A stretch of 64,000 nucleotides of DNA from the NCBI RefSeq assembly GCF_029953635.1, contig NZ_CP124543.1, forward strand, positions 372,001-436,000, given 5' to 3'. Position 1 is the stretch's first letter. Every line of letters starts with the position of its first letter. The DNA is from Halotia branconii CENA392 (GTDB lineage Bacteria; Cyanobacteriota; Cyanobacteriia; Cyanobacteriales; Nostocaceae). A program made the position numbers and the translations under genes. The notes under the pieces were generated by a model that saw nothing but the letters and a program-made list of their open reading frames with translations, was not told the origin of the DNA and did not search any database. Shown piece after piece: positions 27,468-37,574 of this stretch.

Positions 27468-28868
27468 TTAAACTACAACAGGTGTACTTGCCAGTTGGAT
27501 TTGTGGTGTTGCCACCATTTGCATTCCGGCTGGTGCAGCTAAAGTTAAACCACGACGCACAGGACGTACCGGGCGTTTATGAACCAGAGATACTTGAAAC
27601 TGGGACAAAATTGTAGCTAAAGCAATCTTCATTTCATACTGGGCAAATGCTAAACCGATACAGCGGCGATTTCCACCACCAAAAGGTAAATATTCATAAG
27701 GAGAAAATTGCCTTTCTAAAAAGCGTTCTGGTTTAAACTGTTTGGGCTGTGGGTAAACAGCTTCGCGATGGTGCGCTAAATAAATACTGGGGACTATTAC
27801 TGTTCCCTTTGACAATTGGTAGCCCATAATTTCAATAGGCGATTTGACAATTCTCAAAAAACCACTAATTACTATTGGATATATCCGCAATGTTTCTTGG
27901 CAAACTGCTGTTAAATAAGGCAGTCTTGCAATATGACTCGGTTCCGGGTTGATACCAAGGGTATTTATTTCTCTTAACAATTTCTCTCCTACTTCTGGTA
28001 ATTGGTCAATCCAGTAAAAAGCCCAAGTTAACGCGGAGGAAGTAGTTTCATGTCCTGCAACCAACATTGTCATCAATTCATCGCGCAATTCTTGATCCGA
28101 CATTGGTTGTCCATCTTCATAACGAGCCGAGATTAATAAACTGAGAATATCTTGGCGATTTTGTTGTGATTCAGCGCGACGTTCTTGAATCAAAGCATAA
28201 ATCAGTTGATCAATTTTTTGCAATAACATCACTATCCGCCCCCAAGGACTCCATGCACCAAAATCTTTTTGCATGAAGTTAAAAAAGAAGGCGGTAGATA
28301 TTAAGGGCGTACCCATAAAATCGAGTAAAGAAGTTAGTAATTGGCGCAGTTCTTGAAACCGTGAACCATTATATACACCAAACACTACTCTTAAGATCAC
28401 CCGTAAGGTAATTTCTTGCATTGAATCTCGGATATTAAAGGGTTTACCAATATTCCATTCATTGCTTACCTGCTGGGTGATTTCGCGAATAGTTTCACCG
28501 TAAGCCCGCATTCTTTCGCCATGAAAAGGAGGGGTTAATAAGTTTCGTTGACGTTGATGGCGATCGCCATCTAATAAAATTAAAGAACTATCACCAAGCA
28601 AAAACCTCAAAATTCCGTTGCCTCTGCCTGTCTCGAAGTGAGTAGCATCAGCAGCAAAAATCTCCTCTAAAGCTTTGGGATGACTGAAGTACACAAGATG
28701 TTTATCATCGCGTCCCAAAATGGCAAAGTTGTCACCATAAACTTGAGCAAAATCTTCCAGGTATTTTACTGGCTGAGTAATAAACTTGATCAACCGCAGA
28801 AAGCGCGGCATATCTGGCCCATCAGGGAGATTTGTAGTTACTGTCATAGGTTTTTTGTTGGGCTTCAT
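27468..28868 (-). CDS. Cytochrome P450, CYP110-like (copy 2)
   Basis: 466 residues, close relative of the protein at 15748. Heme loop 'YLPFGGGNRRCIGLAFAQYE', I-helix 'MLVAGHETTSSALTWAF', ExxR 'CQETLRIYP'. N-terminal 'MKPNKKPMTVTTNLPDGP' lacks a membrane anchor. Start ATG 28868; the McdA-like gene begins 89 bases away in the opposite direction, so the two share a divergent promoter region. Both P450 copies have complete catalytic residues. Confidence 0.93.
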   Translation of the reverse strand: MKPNKKPMTVTTNLPDGPDMPRFLRLIKFITQPVKYLEDFAQVYGDNFAILGRDDKHLVYFSHPKALEEIFAADATHFETGRGNGILRFLLGDSSLILLDGDRHQRQRNLLTPPFHGERMRAYGETIREITQQVSNEWNIGKPFNIRDSMQEITLRVILRVVFGVYNGSRFQELRQLLTSLLDFMGTPLISTAFFFNFMQKDFGAWSPWGRIVMLLQKIDQLIYALIQERRAESQQNRQDILSLLISARYEDGQPMSDQELRDELMTMLVAGHETTSSALTWAFYWIDQLPEVGEKLLREINTLGINPEPSHIARLPYLTAVCQETLRIYPIVISGFLRIVKSPIEIMGYQLSKGTVIVPSIYLAHHREAVYPQPKQFKPERFLERQFSPYEYLPFGGGNRRCIGLAFAQYEMKIALATILSQFQVSLVHKRPVRPVRRGLTLAAPAGMQMVATPQIQLASTPVVV

Positions 28869-28957
28869 GGCTGGTGAATTTCATTTTTACGGATTTTTTT
28901 GCGCTTGGGGGTCGCACAAAGCGGTATATTCATGTATGGCAGCATCGGAAGTAAGCA

Positions 28958-29590
28958 GTGCCAAAAATCATCGCTATCCTTAACGGTAAAGGAGGAGTCG
29001 GCAAAACGACTACCTCAGTCAATTTGGCTGCACAGTTTGGGACAAAGCACAAGGTTCTTCTCGTTGATGCAGATATTCAAGGTTCCGCCAGTTGGTGGGT
29101 TGGGCGGAATCAAAATGATATGGGATTTGACCTATCCCAAGAAACTAATCCGCAACTTTTAGGTCATTTACGAAAAATAAAAGGTTACGATTTAGTAGTG
29201 GTGGATACGCCTCCGGCGCTGCACTCTGAAGCATTAGCAACAGTAGTAGCGATCGCAGACTATCTAGTTTTGCCTACACCTCCAGCACCAATGGATTTAG
29301 CTGTCCTTGTCGAAACAGTAAAAAAAACCGTCATCCCTGTAGGAGTTCCCCATCGGGTACTACTCACTAAAGTCGATATGCGGAGTGTAGGCGAAGCATT
29401 AGAAGCACAAAACACTCTCCAGCAGCTAGGAATCCCTGCTTGCAAAGCTTTCATCCGTGCCTATAAAGCTCACGAACGAGCAGCCCTGGAGGGTGTAGCG
29501 ATTAGTGAATGGCGAGGAAAGAATGCTTGGGAAGCAGCATCAGACTACCGCAGCGTGGCTAACGAATTACAGCGTGATTGGAGAAAATAA
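28958..29590 (+). CDS. mcdA: ParA-family ATPase, McdA-like (carboxysome positioning)
   Basis: 210 residues, deviant Walker A 'NGKGGVGKTTTSVNLA' with the signature Lys before GG, Walker A' 'VLLVDADIQGSASWW', and 'VVVDTPP'. Start is GTG 28958. The stop overlaps the next start (TAATG), and the next gene encodes a disordered coiled-coil protein ending in a Trp-containing tail, the layout of type 2 McdAB systems that space carboxysomes along the nucleoid. The neighbouring beta carbonic anhydrase fits a carboxysome context. A plasmid- or other cargo-type ParA is the alternative. Confidence 0.75.
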   Translation: MPKIIAILNGKGGVGKTTTSVNLAAQFGTKHKVLLVDADIQGSASWWVGRNQNDMGFDLSQETNPQLLGHLRKIKGYDLVVVDTPPALHSEALATVVAIADYLVLPTPPAPMDLAVLVETVKKTVIPVGVPHRVLLTKVDMRSVGEALEAQNTLQQLGIPACKAFIRAYKAHERAALEGVAISEWRGKNAWEAASDYRSVANELQRDWRK

Positions 29591-30210
29591 TGGTTAAGAA
29601 ACAAAGTCTTTCAGACTTAATCCAAGAAGAAGCACAAAAAGTAACACCTACTGAAGACGAATCAGCTATTGAAGTTAAAGCAGAGAAAGTTGTGGAAGAA
29701 AATACTTCAACAGCAGAAACACCATCAACTGAGACAACAGAATCAACTTCTACCAGACGTACTAATCCGACTAAGGCTGATTTAGAAGTCATCATCAAAG
29801 AATTAAAAGAAACTCTCGAACAGTCACAGAAAAAGGAAAAAACTTCTCAGAAAAAAATTACTGATTTACAAGCAGCTTTATCTGAACAAGAAAAATCAGC
29901 AGAACGGCTTACAAAAGAACTTAATGAAACGAAAAAAACAGCATTGCAACTTGCAGAAGCTAATTCCAAATTAATAGAAGAACAAAAAGCTGTAAAAAAA
30001 GCAACAGAAAATAAATCTTTAGTAAAACCACAAGAAAAACAATCTGCAATCCAAGTCAAAGAAAAATACGACCCACTTGGCTATAGAAAATCACACATAG
30101 CGCCTGATAATTACAGAAAATCATACGTACCGCCGGAAAAAATGCCACAACGGCCAATAGATACTAATGACCATGAGGATTTCGACAACAATACTTGGTT
30201 GTACGATTAA
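29590..30210 (+). CDS. mcdB: McdB-like adaptor protein (disordered, coiled coil, C-terminal Trp)
   Basis: 206 residues from ATG 29590 (GGAG at 29580-29583), overlapping the mcdA stop. Residues 1-60 are acidic and Ser/Thr-rich (disordered), about 62-150 form a long charged coiled coil (Lys/Glu/Gln), and the tail has 'DPLGYRKSHIAPDNYRKSY' and ends 'NTWLYD', placing Trp fourth from the end. Published descriptions of McdB list a charged disordered N-terminus, a coiled coil and an invariant Trp in the last residues, which matches. McdB binds the carboxysome and stimulates McdA. Identification is by architecture, not alignment. Confidence 0.7.
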   Translation: MVKKQSLSDLIQEEAQKVTPTEDESAIEVKAEKVVEENTSTAETPSTETTESTSTRRTNPTKADLEVIIKELKETLEQSQKKEKTSQKKITDLQAALSEQEKSAERLTKELNETKKTALQLAEANSKLIEEQKAVKKATENKSLVKPQEKQSAIQVKEKYDPLGYRKSHIAPDNYRKSYVPPEKMPQRPIDTNDHEDFDNNTWLYD

Positions 30211-30378
30211 AAAAGTTAAAGATTGTAGGATTCAGTGGTTTATGAGCTGATGAATCCTGCGATCGCAACAAATATCAACTCAGTGAATATGACAACTCTC
30301 AATCATTAATGAGAAAACACTATAATTTCACGTAACTGATGAAAGTAAAAAAATATTAGTTACTAATAATAATTTAAG

Positions 30379-31053
30379 TCACTCTGATGGTAATCGAATC
30401 AAAAGATTAGGTACAGGAAAAGGGCGATTTTCCAAGATTTTAAATTTACCAACACTCGCATCATAAGCGAATACTTCACCAGTTTCTATTTCATAAATCC
30501 AGGCATGAAGAGTGAGTTGACCACTATGTAATCTAGAACGAATGATTGGATATGTTTCTAGATTTTCTATTTGGGTTAATACATTTTGTTCAATGGCAAT
30601 TTTTAAGAGTTTGTCACTAGAATAATCCTTATAGTTGTCTAAAACAAGGCGGCGAGTAGGTTCACCGTAATGTCTTAACCAGTCATAAACTAAAGGCATT
30701 TGTTGAGCAAGATTACCTATTTGTAAAAGCCCTTTCATTGCTCCACAATGAGAATGACCGCAAACGACAACCTCTTTTATACCTAAAGTTTGAATAGAAT
30801 ATTCAATACCTGCTCCTTCACCACTATTCAACGTTCCATAGGCAGGAATTATATTTCCCACATTACGGATCACAAATAATTCTCCTGGCGGACTTTGAGT
30901 AATTAAACATGGATCAATACGCGAGTCTGAGCAAGTTATGAATAATACTTCCGGGTTTTGACCGTGAGACAGTTGTTCAAATAACTCGCGATGTATACTA
31001 AAATAATTATCATGAAATTCATTGAGGCCTTCTATTATACGTTTAATTGGCAT
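30379..31053 (-). CDS. Beta-type carbonic anhydrase (CcaA/IcfA-like)
   Basis: 224 residues. Zinc-site motifs 'TCSDSRIDP' and 'CGHSHCGAMKG' are complete, as is 'GELFVIRNVGNIIPAYG'. The sequence follows the carboxysomal CcaA pattern ('LVYDWLRHYGEPTRRLVLDN') but lacks the C-terminal extension that CcaA uses for carboxysome recruitment, so localisation is open. It converges on the McdB-like gene with 168 bases between. Start ATG 31053. Confidence 0.92.
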   Translation of the reverse strand: MPIKRIIEGLNEFHDNYFSIHRELFEQLSHGQNPEVLFITCSDSRIDPCLITQSPPGELFVIRNVGNIIPAYGTLNSGEGAGIEYSIQTLGIKEVVVCGHSHCGAMKGLLQIGNLAQQMPLVYDWLRHYGEPTRRLVLDNYKDYSSDKLLKIAIEQNVLTQIENLETYPIIRSRLHSGQLTLHAWIYEIETGEVFAYDASVGKFKILENRPFPVPNLLIRLPSE

Positions 31054-31760
31054 AGTTTAGTTATTGGTAAGTAAGAACATATTTAATTTTCAAATAAACC
31101 TATACTTTACTAAGTTTTCCGCACATCAACTCTTAATACCGCAAGGCGGAATTAAAAATTAAAAATTAAAGATGAACACAGCATAAGCTTTTCATTGATT
31201 TGGAATGGGTGGTTTATTTTTGCCGAACTGTACTAGTGTCGAAAGAAAACAATGAGGCTTAATTATATAAAATTAGTTCTATCAATCTTATTTAATGTGC
31301 AATACATTTGGCATCAGAGACAATACATACTCCTCCAAACTTTTTGAGAATAGGTATTAAGGAAAAGTTAGTGCTAGGGCTATGTAAATATATAAACTTG
31401 GATTCGCTGCGGGTACTGCTATGTAAGAAGTGTCACCACATAACACAGCCAAAAAAAGCTGACATTAAGCTGTTCCACATTTAACTTACATATTTTTGAT
31501 TTTGGAGAAAAACCCATTAATCCTTCTTTCCTGCTCCCTGCACTCTGCTTCCCTGCTTGCCTCAATGTACAAATCAAAAGTTTAACAGCTTACTCTTAAC
31601 AGACCAAAATCCTATCTTTTAATGTAAGCATTCAGAGAAATAGGTTTACAGAGATTGACAACATATTTATTTCCTAAAAGTATCCTTCCTTCGTAGCAAA
31701 CTGGTTATAATTGTTTTCCATCCCTTTTAGCAATCAACTTCTCATCTGCAACGTATTTAT
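31054..31760. other. Gene-free region
   Basis: AT-rich. Holds an (AATTAAA) heptamer run at about 31142-31167 and a CTGCTCCCTGCACTCTGC tract near 31535. The segment 31490-31580 looks like a decayed copy of the TTTGATT...CAAATCA element. No RNA gene recognised. Confidence 0.45.
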
Positions 31761-31916
31761 ATGGGACGCGCTCGTTCTAAATCTGACTTGCCAACAAAAA
31801 TCTGTCCGGTATGTCAACGTCCTTTCACTTGGCGTAAAAAATGGCAAGATTGCTGGGACGAAGTAAAATACTGCTCAGAACGTTGCCGCCGTCACCGTTC
31901 TGAAGCGGAAACTTAA
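31761..31916 (+). CDS. DUF2256 domain protein
   Basis: 51 residues, starting MGRARSKSDLPTKICPVCQR and containing 'WRKKWQDCWDEVKYCSERCR'. The CPVC...YCSERC pair of cysteine motifs is the DUF2256 zinc-ribbon-like signature. Too short for many gene callers. Function unknown; genes of this family often stand near photolyase-like or peptidase genes. Start ATG 31761. Confidence 0.88.
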   Translation: MGRARSKSDLPTKICPVCQRPFTWRKKWQDCWDEVKYCSERCRRHRSEAET

Positions 31917-32007
31917 CGTAAATTGGGGACTAGAGATTAAAAATTACCTGATCTCTAAGTATTAGTGATACTAACCGCAACTGAGACGCAAATAGCGCAA
32001 AGGATAA

Positions 32008-32964
32008 ATGAAGTTACAGGTGCAACCTAAATTGATTATTCATGGAGGAGCAGGTAGTTCTCTCCACGGCAAAGGAGGATTGGAGGCGGTGCGCCAATCG
32101 CTCTATACAGTAGTAGAAGAAATCTATGCTCTTTTATTGTCAGGGGCAACTGCCTCTGTAGCAGTGGTACAAGGGTGTCAAATGTTGGAAGATGATCCTC
32201 GCTTTAATGCTGGTACTGGTTCAGTGTTGCAATCTGATGGTCAAATTCGCATGAGTGCTTCCTTGATGGATGGGACATCAAGGCGCTTTAGTGGCGTAAT
32301 TAATGTGTCGCGGGTAAAAAATCCCATAGAATTAGTGCAATTTTTACAAAATTCGCCTGATCGCGTACTGTCAGATTATGGTGCGGCTGAACTAGCGCGA
32401 GAATTACAAGTTCCCAGCTACAACGGTTTAACTGAGTTGCGGTTACAAGAATGGATGCAAGAACGTCACGATAATTTTAAAAGTACAATGGCTGGCGTGG
32501 TAGCAGAACCCGAACTAGTAGAAAGTAGCAATGCTGGACGCGGAACTATTGGTGTAGTAGCTTTAGATGCCTATGGCAGGTTAGCTACTGGTACTTCTAC
32601 TGGCGGCAAAGGTTTTGAGCGTATTGGACGAGTGAGCGATTCGGCAATGCCAGCAGGGAATTATGCCACTAGCCAAGCGGCTGTTAGTTGTACTGGTATT
32701 GGAGAAGATATCATCGATGAGTGTTTAGCACCACGGATTGTAGTACGCGTTACCGATGGTATGTCTCTCAAAGATGCCATGCAACGCTCATTTGCCGAAG
32801 CAGACAAAAATCAGCGAGATTTTGGAGCGATCGCCTTAGATGCCAACGGAGCGATCGCCTGGGGTAAAACCAGCGAAATCTTACTCGCCGCCTATCACAA
32901 CGGCGAAAAACTTGGTGACACATTAGAATTGCCAATCGAAACAGACATCGGCTGCATTGAATAA
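32008..32964 (+). CDS. Isoaspartyl peptidase / plant-type L-asparaginase
   Basis: 318 residues, Ntn-hydrolase that cleaves itself before Thr in 'GRGTIGVVALDAYGRLATGT'. The N-terminal 'IIHGGAGSSLHGKGG' and 'DDPRFNAGTGSVLQSDGQI' are family marks, and 'TSTGGKGFERIGRVSDSAM' forms the substrate pocket. It hydrolyses isoaspartyl dipeptides (cyanophycin breakdown ends in beta-Asp-Arg) and asparagine, which fits a nitrogen-storing cyanobacterium. Start ATG 32008. Confidence 0.93.
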   Translation: MKLQVQPKLIIHGGAGSSLHGKGGLEAVRQSLYTVVEEIYALLLSGATASVAVVQGCQMLEDDPRFNAGTGSVLQSDGQIRMSASLMDGTSRRFSGVINVSRVKNPIELVQFLQNSPDRVLSDYGAAELARELQVPSYNGLTELRLQEWMQERHDNFKSTMAGVVAEPELVESSNAGRGTIGVVALDAYGRLATGTSTGGKGFERIGRVSDSAMPAGNYATSQAAVSCTGIGEDIIDECLAPRIVVRVTDGMSLKDAMQRSFAEADKNQRDFGAIALDANGAIAWGKTSEILLAAYHNGEKLGDTLELPIETDIGCIE

Positions 32965-33027
32965 CCCAAAACAGAGCGTAGGGTGTGATGTTAATTCTCC
33001 CATGCCCCATGCCCCTATAGACATTTT

Positions 33028-34380
33028 TTATTCCTGCTTCTTACGCCAACCTGGTTTAACTACCTGACGCGCACGGGCAACTACCAAAGAATCATTAGGG
33101 ACATCTTCTGTAACAGTTGAACCCGCGGCGACATAAACATCATCTCCCAAAGTTACTGGAGCTACTAAAACACTATTAGAACCCGTTTTAGTACGATCGC
33201 CTATTTTAGTAGGATGTTTATTTACGCCGTCATAGTTGGCAGTAATTGTACCTGCACCAATATTGACTTTATTACCTGTGGTGGTATCGCCCAAATACGA
33301 TAAATGGGCTACGTTTGTGCGATCGCCTAAGTGAGTGTTTTTCAATTCTACAAAGTTACCCACACGGCATTTAGCACCTACTTGTGCTTGACCACGTAAA
33401 TGAGCATAAGGGCCAATTCGGCTTCCCGCCTGTATCGTACTATCTGTTACTACAGAATACTGCACTGTAACATTCTCACCCAACTGACTATTTTCGATTA
33501 AAGTTCCAGGGCCGATGCGGCTGCCTGTTTGAATTGTGGTGTTTCCTCGCAGATGAGTTTGGGGTTCAATAATCACATCTGTTTGTAGTTCTACAGTGTC
33601 ATCAATCGTAATGCTATTAGGATCTATTAAGGTGACACCAGCCACCATCCATTTTTCCTTGACTCGTCGTTGCAAAATTTCGTAGGCTGTGGCCAATTGT
33701 AGGCGATCGTTAATACCCAAAATTTCTTGATCATCTTCTACATCCACTGCTGTCACTTTGCCAACTTGAGTGACAGCATCCGTCAAGTAATATTCTTTTT
33801 GGGCATTGTTTGCCTCTAAGTGGGGTAATATCTTTGCTAAATCTTGCCAACGAAAGCAGTAAACCCCAGCGTTAATGCGACGATTTTGTCTTTGAGTAGC
33901 AGTACAATCTTTTTCTTCAACAATTTGTTGCACAACATTTTCACCATCACAAAAAACTCGCCCATAGCCTTTGGGTTCGCCAAGATGTGCGGTGAGAATA
34001 GTGGCAGAGTTGTGATTTTCCTGGTGAGTTTTTAATAACTGTTGCAGGGTTTGAGTACGTAACAAAGGTACATCACCATTGAGGATCAGCAAATCTCCTG
34101 TGTAGCCTTCAAGGTGGGGAAGTAATTGCTGTATAGCGTGACCTGTTCCCAGTTGTACAGTTTGTTCTACAAACTCTAAATTAGGGATTGACTGCATAGC
34201 TGTTTTCACTTCTTGGGCTTGATATCCCACAATTGCCATTCGTCGTGAAGGCGAAAGCGGTTCTACACTTTCAAGAACTCTTTCTACTAGCGATCGCCCA
34301 CCTAATGAATGTAACACTTTGGGCAAGTGTGATTTCATCCGTGTGCCGCGTCCCGCTGCTAGAATTGCTACAACTACCAT
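33028..34380 (-). CDS. glmU: Bifunctional UDP-GlcNAc pyrophosphorylase / GlcN-1-P acetyltransferase GlmU
   Basis: 450 residues. N-terminal nucleotidyltransferase '[20 protein letters not shown]' (about 4-23) and 'LNGDVPLL', then a left-handed beta-helix of hexapeptide repeats from about 250 with '[20 protein letters not shown]' and '[19 protein letters not shown]' (acetyltransferase site). It makes UDP-GlcNAc for peptidoglycan and lipopolysaccharide. Length is normal. Single leftward gene, converging with the peptidase gene. Confidence 0.96.
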   Translation of the reverse strand: MVVVAILAAGRGTRMKSHLPKVLHSLGGRSLVERVLESVEPLSPSRRMAIVGYQAQEVKTAMQSIPNLEFVEQTVQLGTGHAIQQLLPHLEGYTGDLLILNGDVPLLRTQTLQQLLKTHQENHNSATILTAHLGEPKGYGRVFCDGENVVQQIVEEKDCTATQRQNRRINAGVYCFRWQDLAKILPHLEANNAQKEYYLTDAVTQVGKVTAVDVEDDQEILGINDRLQLATAYEILQRRVKEKWMVAGVTLIDPNSITIDDTVELQTDVIIEPQTHLRGNTTIQTGSRIGPGTLIENSQLGENVTVQYSVVTDSTIQAGSRIGPYAHLRGQAQVGAKCRVGNFVELKNTHLGDRTNVAHLSYLGDTTTGNKVNIGAGTITANYDGVNKHPTKIGDRTKTGSNSVLVAPVTLGDDVYVAAGSTVTEDVPNDSLVVARARQVVKPGWRKKQE

Positions 34381-34513
34381 AATTAGCCATTAGCTGTCAG
34401 TGAACTACGCTTTCGCGCTTAATATTTTCAGATTTAGGCTCAAATCATACCAGCTAATGAAGGGTGAAGAATGAAAGATGAAGTATAAAGTCAAAATTTT
34501 AGCTCTTTGTTCT

Positions 34514-35746
34514 TCAATCTTTATCCTCGTAAAACTGGATAAATTTGAGAAACTGCTGTATGAGTTGGGGATTGCGCCAACCTAAATTAGTTTCTTCTAG
34601 CATTACAGATAGTGCTTCTTGTGTAGTGAAAGCTCTTTTATAAGGTCGTTCGCTTGTTAAGGCATCATAAATATCAATCATCTGAAATACTTGTGCTAAG
34701 TAGGGTATATCTTCTCCCTTAAGTCCATCGGGGTAGCCTGAGCCATCCCAGCGCTCGTGATGATGGCGGATGATTGGCACTACACCCCGCATACTGCGTA
34801 ATGGTTGACAAATTTTTTCTCCGATGACGACATGCCGTCTCATTATTTGCCAATCTTCGGGGGTAAGTTTACCTGTTTTTAATAGTACATCGTCAGGAAT
34901 ACCTACTTTGCCAATATCGTGAAGATAACCACCCCACATCAAATCTCGAATTTGGTGGCGTGATAAATTTAAATATTCACCAAAAATTTGTCCTAGTTGT
35001 ACCAGCCGTTCACAGTGATCGCCAGTATTGGGATCACGGCTTTCGATGGCTCTAGCCACGGAAAACAATACTTGTTCTGTGTGGTCTAAATCTTCATTCA
35101 AACGCTTCTGCCGCACTAAAGATTTAACACGCGCTGCTAGTTCTACACGGTCAAAAGGTTTGGTAAGAAAATCATCTGCTCCGACTTCAATTCCTCTAAT
35201 TCGCGATCGCCTGTCATTTAAGGCTGTAATAAATATTACTGGAATTAATCTAGTATGCTCATCTTGCTTGAGCAATTGGCATACCTCAAAACCATCCATT
35301 CCCGGCATCATCACATCTAGCAAAATGAGATCCGGTTGTTTTTGTCTAACTAGTTCAACTGCTGTCACACCGCAATCGGCCTCAATAACTTCGTATCCTT
35401 CCATAGACAAGAGGGCAACGGCAGTCATTCGACTAGCAGTATGATCATCAACTACTAAAACTTTCGGCAGTTCTAAATCAGAGCCGTTCACTGTAGAACC
35501 TTTGGCTTGTAGACTTCTAGAGTTTAATGAATCATAACCAGAATTAATCTTAGGCTTTATCCAAGAAGTCTCTGAATGTTTCTGTTCAACTAAAAAGTCT
35601 TCTTTAGGTAAGCCCAAGGAATAACCTTCTAAATTTTGCCATCCTAAGGCATTATTGGAACTGATACTATTGGCTGCGCTTAGGCGGTTTGACTCACTAA
35701 TATTTTGCTCAGTAGAGTCTGTACTCTTGGAACTCCATTGAATCAC
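34514..35746 (-). CDS. Response regulator with HD-GYP cyclic-di-GMP phosphodiesterase domain
   Basis: 410 residues. About 95 polar N-terminal residues precede a receiver domain ('KVLVVDDHTASRMTAVALL', phospho-Asp in 'LILLDVMMPGMDG', Lys in 'FLTKPF'), followed by an HD-GYP domain with 'LHDIGKVGIPDDVL', 'RHHHERWDGSGYPDGLKGE'-type region. RpfG-like output: hydrolysis of cyclic di-GMP under control of a histidine kinase encoded elsewhere. The N-terminal extension is unusual and probably disordered. Confidence 0.94.
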   Translation of the reverse strand: MIQWSSKSTDSTEQNISESNRLSAANSISSNNALGWQNLEGYSLGLPKEDFLVEQKHSETSWIKPKINSGYDSLNSRSLQAKGSTVNGSDLELPKVLVVDDHTASRMTAVALLSMEGYEVIEADCGVTAVELVRQKQPDLILLDVMMPGMDGFEVCQLLKQDEHTRLIPVIFITALNDRRSRIRGIEVGADDFLTKPFDRVELAARVKSLVRQKRLNEDLDHTEQVLFSVARAIESRDPNTGDHCERLVQLGQIFGEYLNLSRHQIRDLMWGGYLHDIGKVGIPDDVLLKTGKLTPEDWQIMRRHVVIGEKICQPLRSMRGVVPIIRHHHERWDGSGYPDGLKGEDIPYLAQVFQMIDIYDALTSERPYKRAFTTQEALSVMLEETNLGWRNPQLIQQFLKFIQFYEDKD

Positions 35747-36649
35747 AAAGGCACCCCAATCTTTTAGAGAAGTTAACAGTGTTTGACTGCAAAAACAAGT
35801 TTAATGTTTGATCATATTTCTTTTAGTTATAACTGCAAGCTGTATGAACTACATAAGACTGCTTGCTTAAATAACAGACATCATATTTTTGGGATCTTAC
35901 GATAATACTGAGTATATTACTACAATAATCTTGTAGTTAGGTTTTTCTGCTTATCATTCCAGTATGATGAATCCGCGCAAATGTTAAATCAGGTTTTTTA
36001 CTGAGATTTACCAATATAATAGCGCCATAAAATGCTGTAATGGTTTAATTTAGATCAAAGTAGATGAGTTTAAATTTAATTTTTTTATACCAAATTTATT
36101 AAGCTACGTATTTTGTTTTCATAATTTATGTAAATCATCATACTCAAAAAATATACGCAATTTTGTGTAGCTGTAAACACTAAGACTATATTTTGTAACT
36201 ATAATTACAAAATTCCCCATCTCATACCAATTCTCTGTGAAACCCCTTTTTTTTGCCAGGGGAATTTCTCTTTCTACCCCTGCCCCCCTTCGGGTTCGCC
36301 AGTCCAACGCCAGTCGCTCCTGGGGAGCCACTGCGTTGCGGGGGTTCCCCCCGAGTCCCGCAAGTGGCATGGAAACCCCCATGACCGCGCTGGCTCCTCT
36401 TTGTTGGAACAACTTTCTGCGGGCTGGCTCACCTGCTCCCGGTCACTGGGCGTTGTTTGCTGAGTTTAGCCTGAGTGCAGCCGAAGCAAGCCGTAAAGCC
36501 TACGGCATAGCTACGCTTAGCGCGCAGCGTCTTTGACAGGAGAAGAGCGCAGTCTAAGTAAGTCTAAGTAGCCGAAGTGCTGCTCCTCTACTTCTTCAGT
36601 CAGTAGTTAGTTGTTTTTGCTACTGACCACTGACTACTGACACCGGACG
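35747..36649. other. Gene-free region with repeats
   Basis: AT-rich to 36230, then a GC-rich repeat cluster (36230-36560): CCAGTCGCTCCTGGGG, TTGCGGGGGTTCCCCCC and CTACGCTTAGCGCGCAGC palindromes also seen at 52450-52690, 44870-44930 and inside the gene at 57753. Frames here (36119-36412 and 36237-36536) are repeat artefacts. It ends with a TCAGTGGT-type hairpin. Confidence 0.6.
36596..36644. repeat. TCAGTGGTTAGT hairpin repeat, copy 2
   Basis: Shares 'GTTAGTTGTTTTTGCTACTG' type core with 27385-27434; the right arm is complete, the left arm shortened. It lies 6 bases past the stop of the MnmD-like gene. Confidence 0.65.
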
Positions 36650-37549
36650 TTAATATTCTCCTTGGTTTAACAACCATCGTTTTCGCCACCGGGAAGTTGG
36701 CTCTAGTGAACAAGCCTGTTGTTCTTGTCTTCGCCGCATTATAATCGCATCGGCAGTATCGAGTAACTGTGGATCGCGGTAGGGAATTGCAGCACGAGTT
36801 CGCAAATGTTCCTCTTCTTCTAAAGATAAAGCAGAAAAAAGTAATGAATAGGATATTGATCCTTTGTCTTTTTTAGCTACAGTGCCAGGGGTTCGCCTTC
36901 CCAGAGGTGGAGTAGAACCTATCTGTAACTCAGCTGCCAAAAGTGCTACACGTACAGCAGCAGCACAAGAATAAGTCGCCATAATACCATCAATGTCTAA
37001 ACACAGTGAAACTTGCTTGATAAATTCCACAGTCCACAATTGAGGACACTGAGGCGGTGAAAAGGGATCTAAAAAAATTGCATCTGCTTGAAAGCCCAAT
37101 TGATGCACTAGCTTTATTGAGGTTCTGGCATCACCAATTAGTAGTTTTGCCTTGAGGCGGTCTGTTTGCACTTGTTGCTCAAATGCCAATTGAGTCAAAA
37201 TTGCGGTGTGATCATAGTTCCAATTGTCAAATAAGTGATGAGCGATCGCAGCTTGTGGTACAGATGGATTGAGTTCTAAACCAATTAATTCAACATTACA
37301 ACTAGGATTAACTGTCCAAATAGTCTGTAAGGCCGCTGCTGTGTTGTATCCTAGACCATAACAAATATCTAATAATCGTAAAACTGGTTTGTGGGCAGAT
37401 GTAGCCAGTTGAGTTGGAGCAACAAACTTCAAAAAACTTTCTTGCTTAGCTCCAAAATGGCTGTGAAATAATTCACCAAACTCTTGGGAAACGAAGGTAA
37501 AGGAACCATCTGCTGTTAGCTGAGGTTGAAAGTTATTCAAGTCTGACAT
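36650..37549 (-). CDS. MnmD/MnmC-N-like tRNA-modifying methyltransferase
   Basis: 299 residues from ATG 37549. An upstream ATG at 37672 is open but would overlap the divergent sulfurtransferase gene by 98 bases with non-conserved sequence, so it is rejected. SAM motif 'RLLDICYGLGYNTAAALQ', 'VELIGLELNP' (acidic loop) and 'AIFLDPFSPPQCPQLWTVEF' are those of the MnmC methyltransferase domain, which completes mnm5s2U34 in tRNA. The FAD oxidase half of MnmC is absent, as in other bacteria with stand-alone MnmD. Confidence 0.82.
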   Translation of the reverse strand: MSDLNNFQPQLTADGSFTFVSQEFGELFHSHFGAKQESFLKFVAPTQLATSAHKPVLRLLDICYGLGYNTAAALQTIWTVNPSCNVELIGLELNPSVPQAAIAHHLFDNWNYDHTAILTQLAFEQQVQTDRLKAKLLIGDARTSIKLVHQLGFQADAIFLDPFSPPQCPQLWTVEFIKQVSLCLDIDGIMATYSCAAAVRVALLAAELQIGSTPPLGRRTPGTVAKKDKGSISYSLLFSALSLEEEEHLRTRAAIPYRDPQLLDTADAIIMRRRQEQQACSLEPTSRWRKRWLLNQGEY

Positions 37550-37574
37550 TTTGTAAATAAATTGATAATAGCTA

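Noticed and set aside
36119..36536. Two opposing ORFs of almost 100 residues
   Set aside because: They cover the GC-rich palindromic repeat cluster and mirror each other; no domain.
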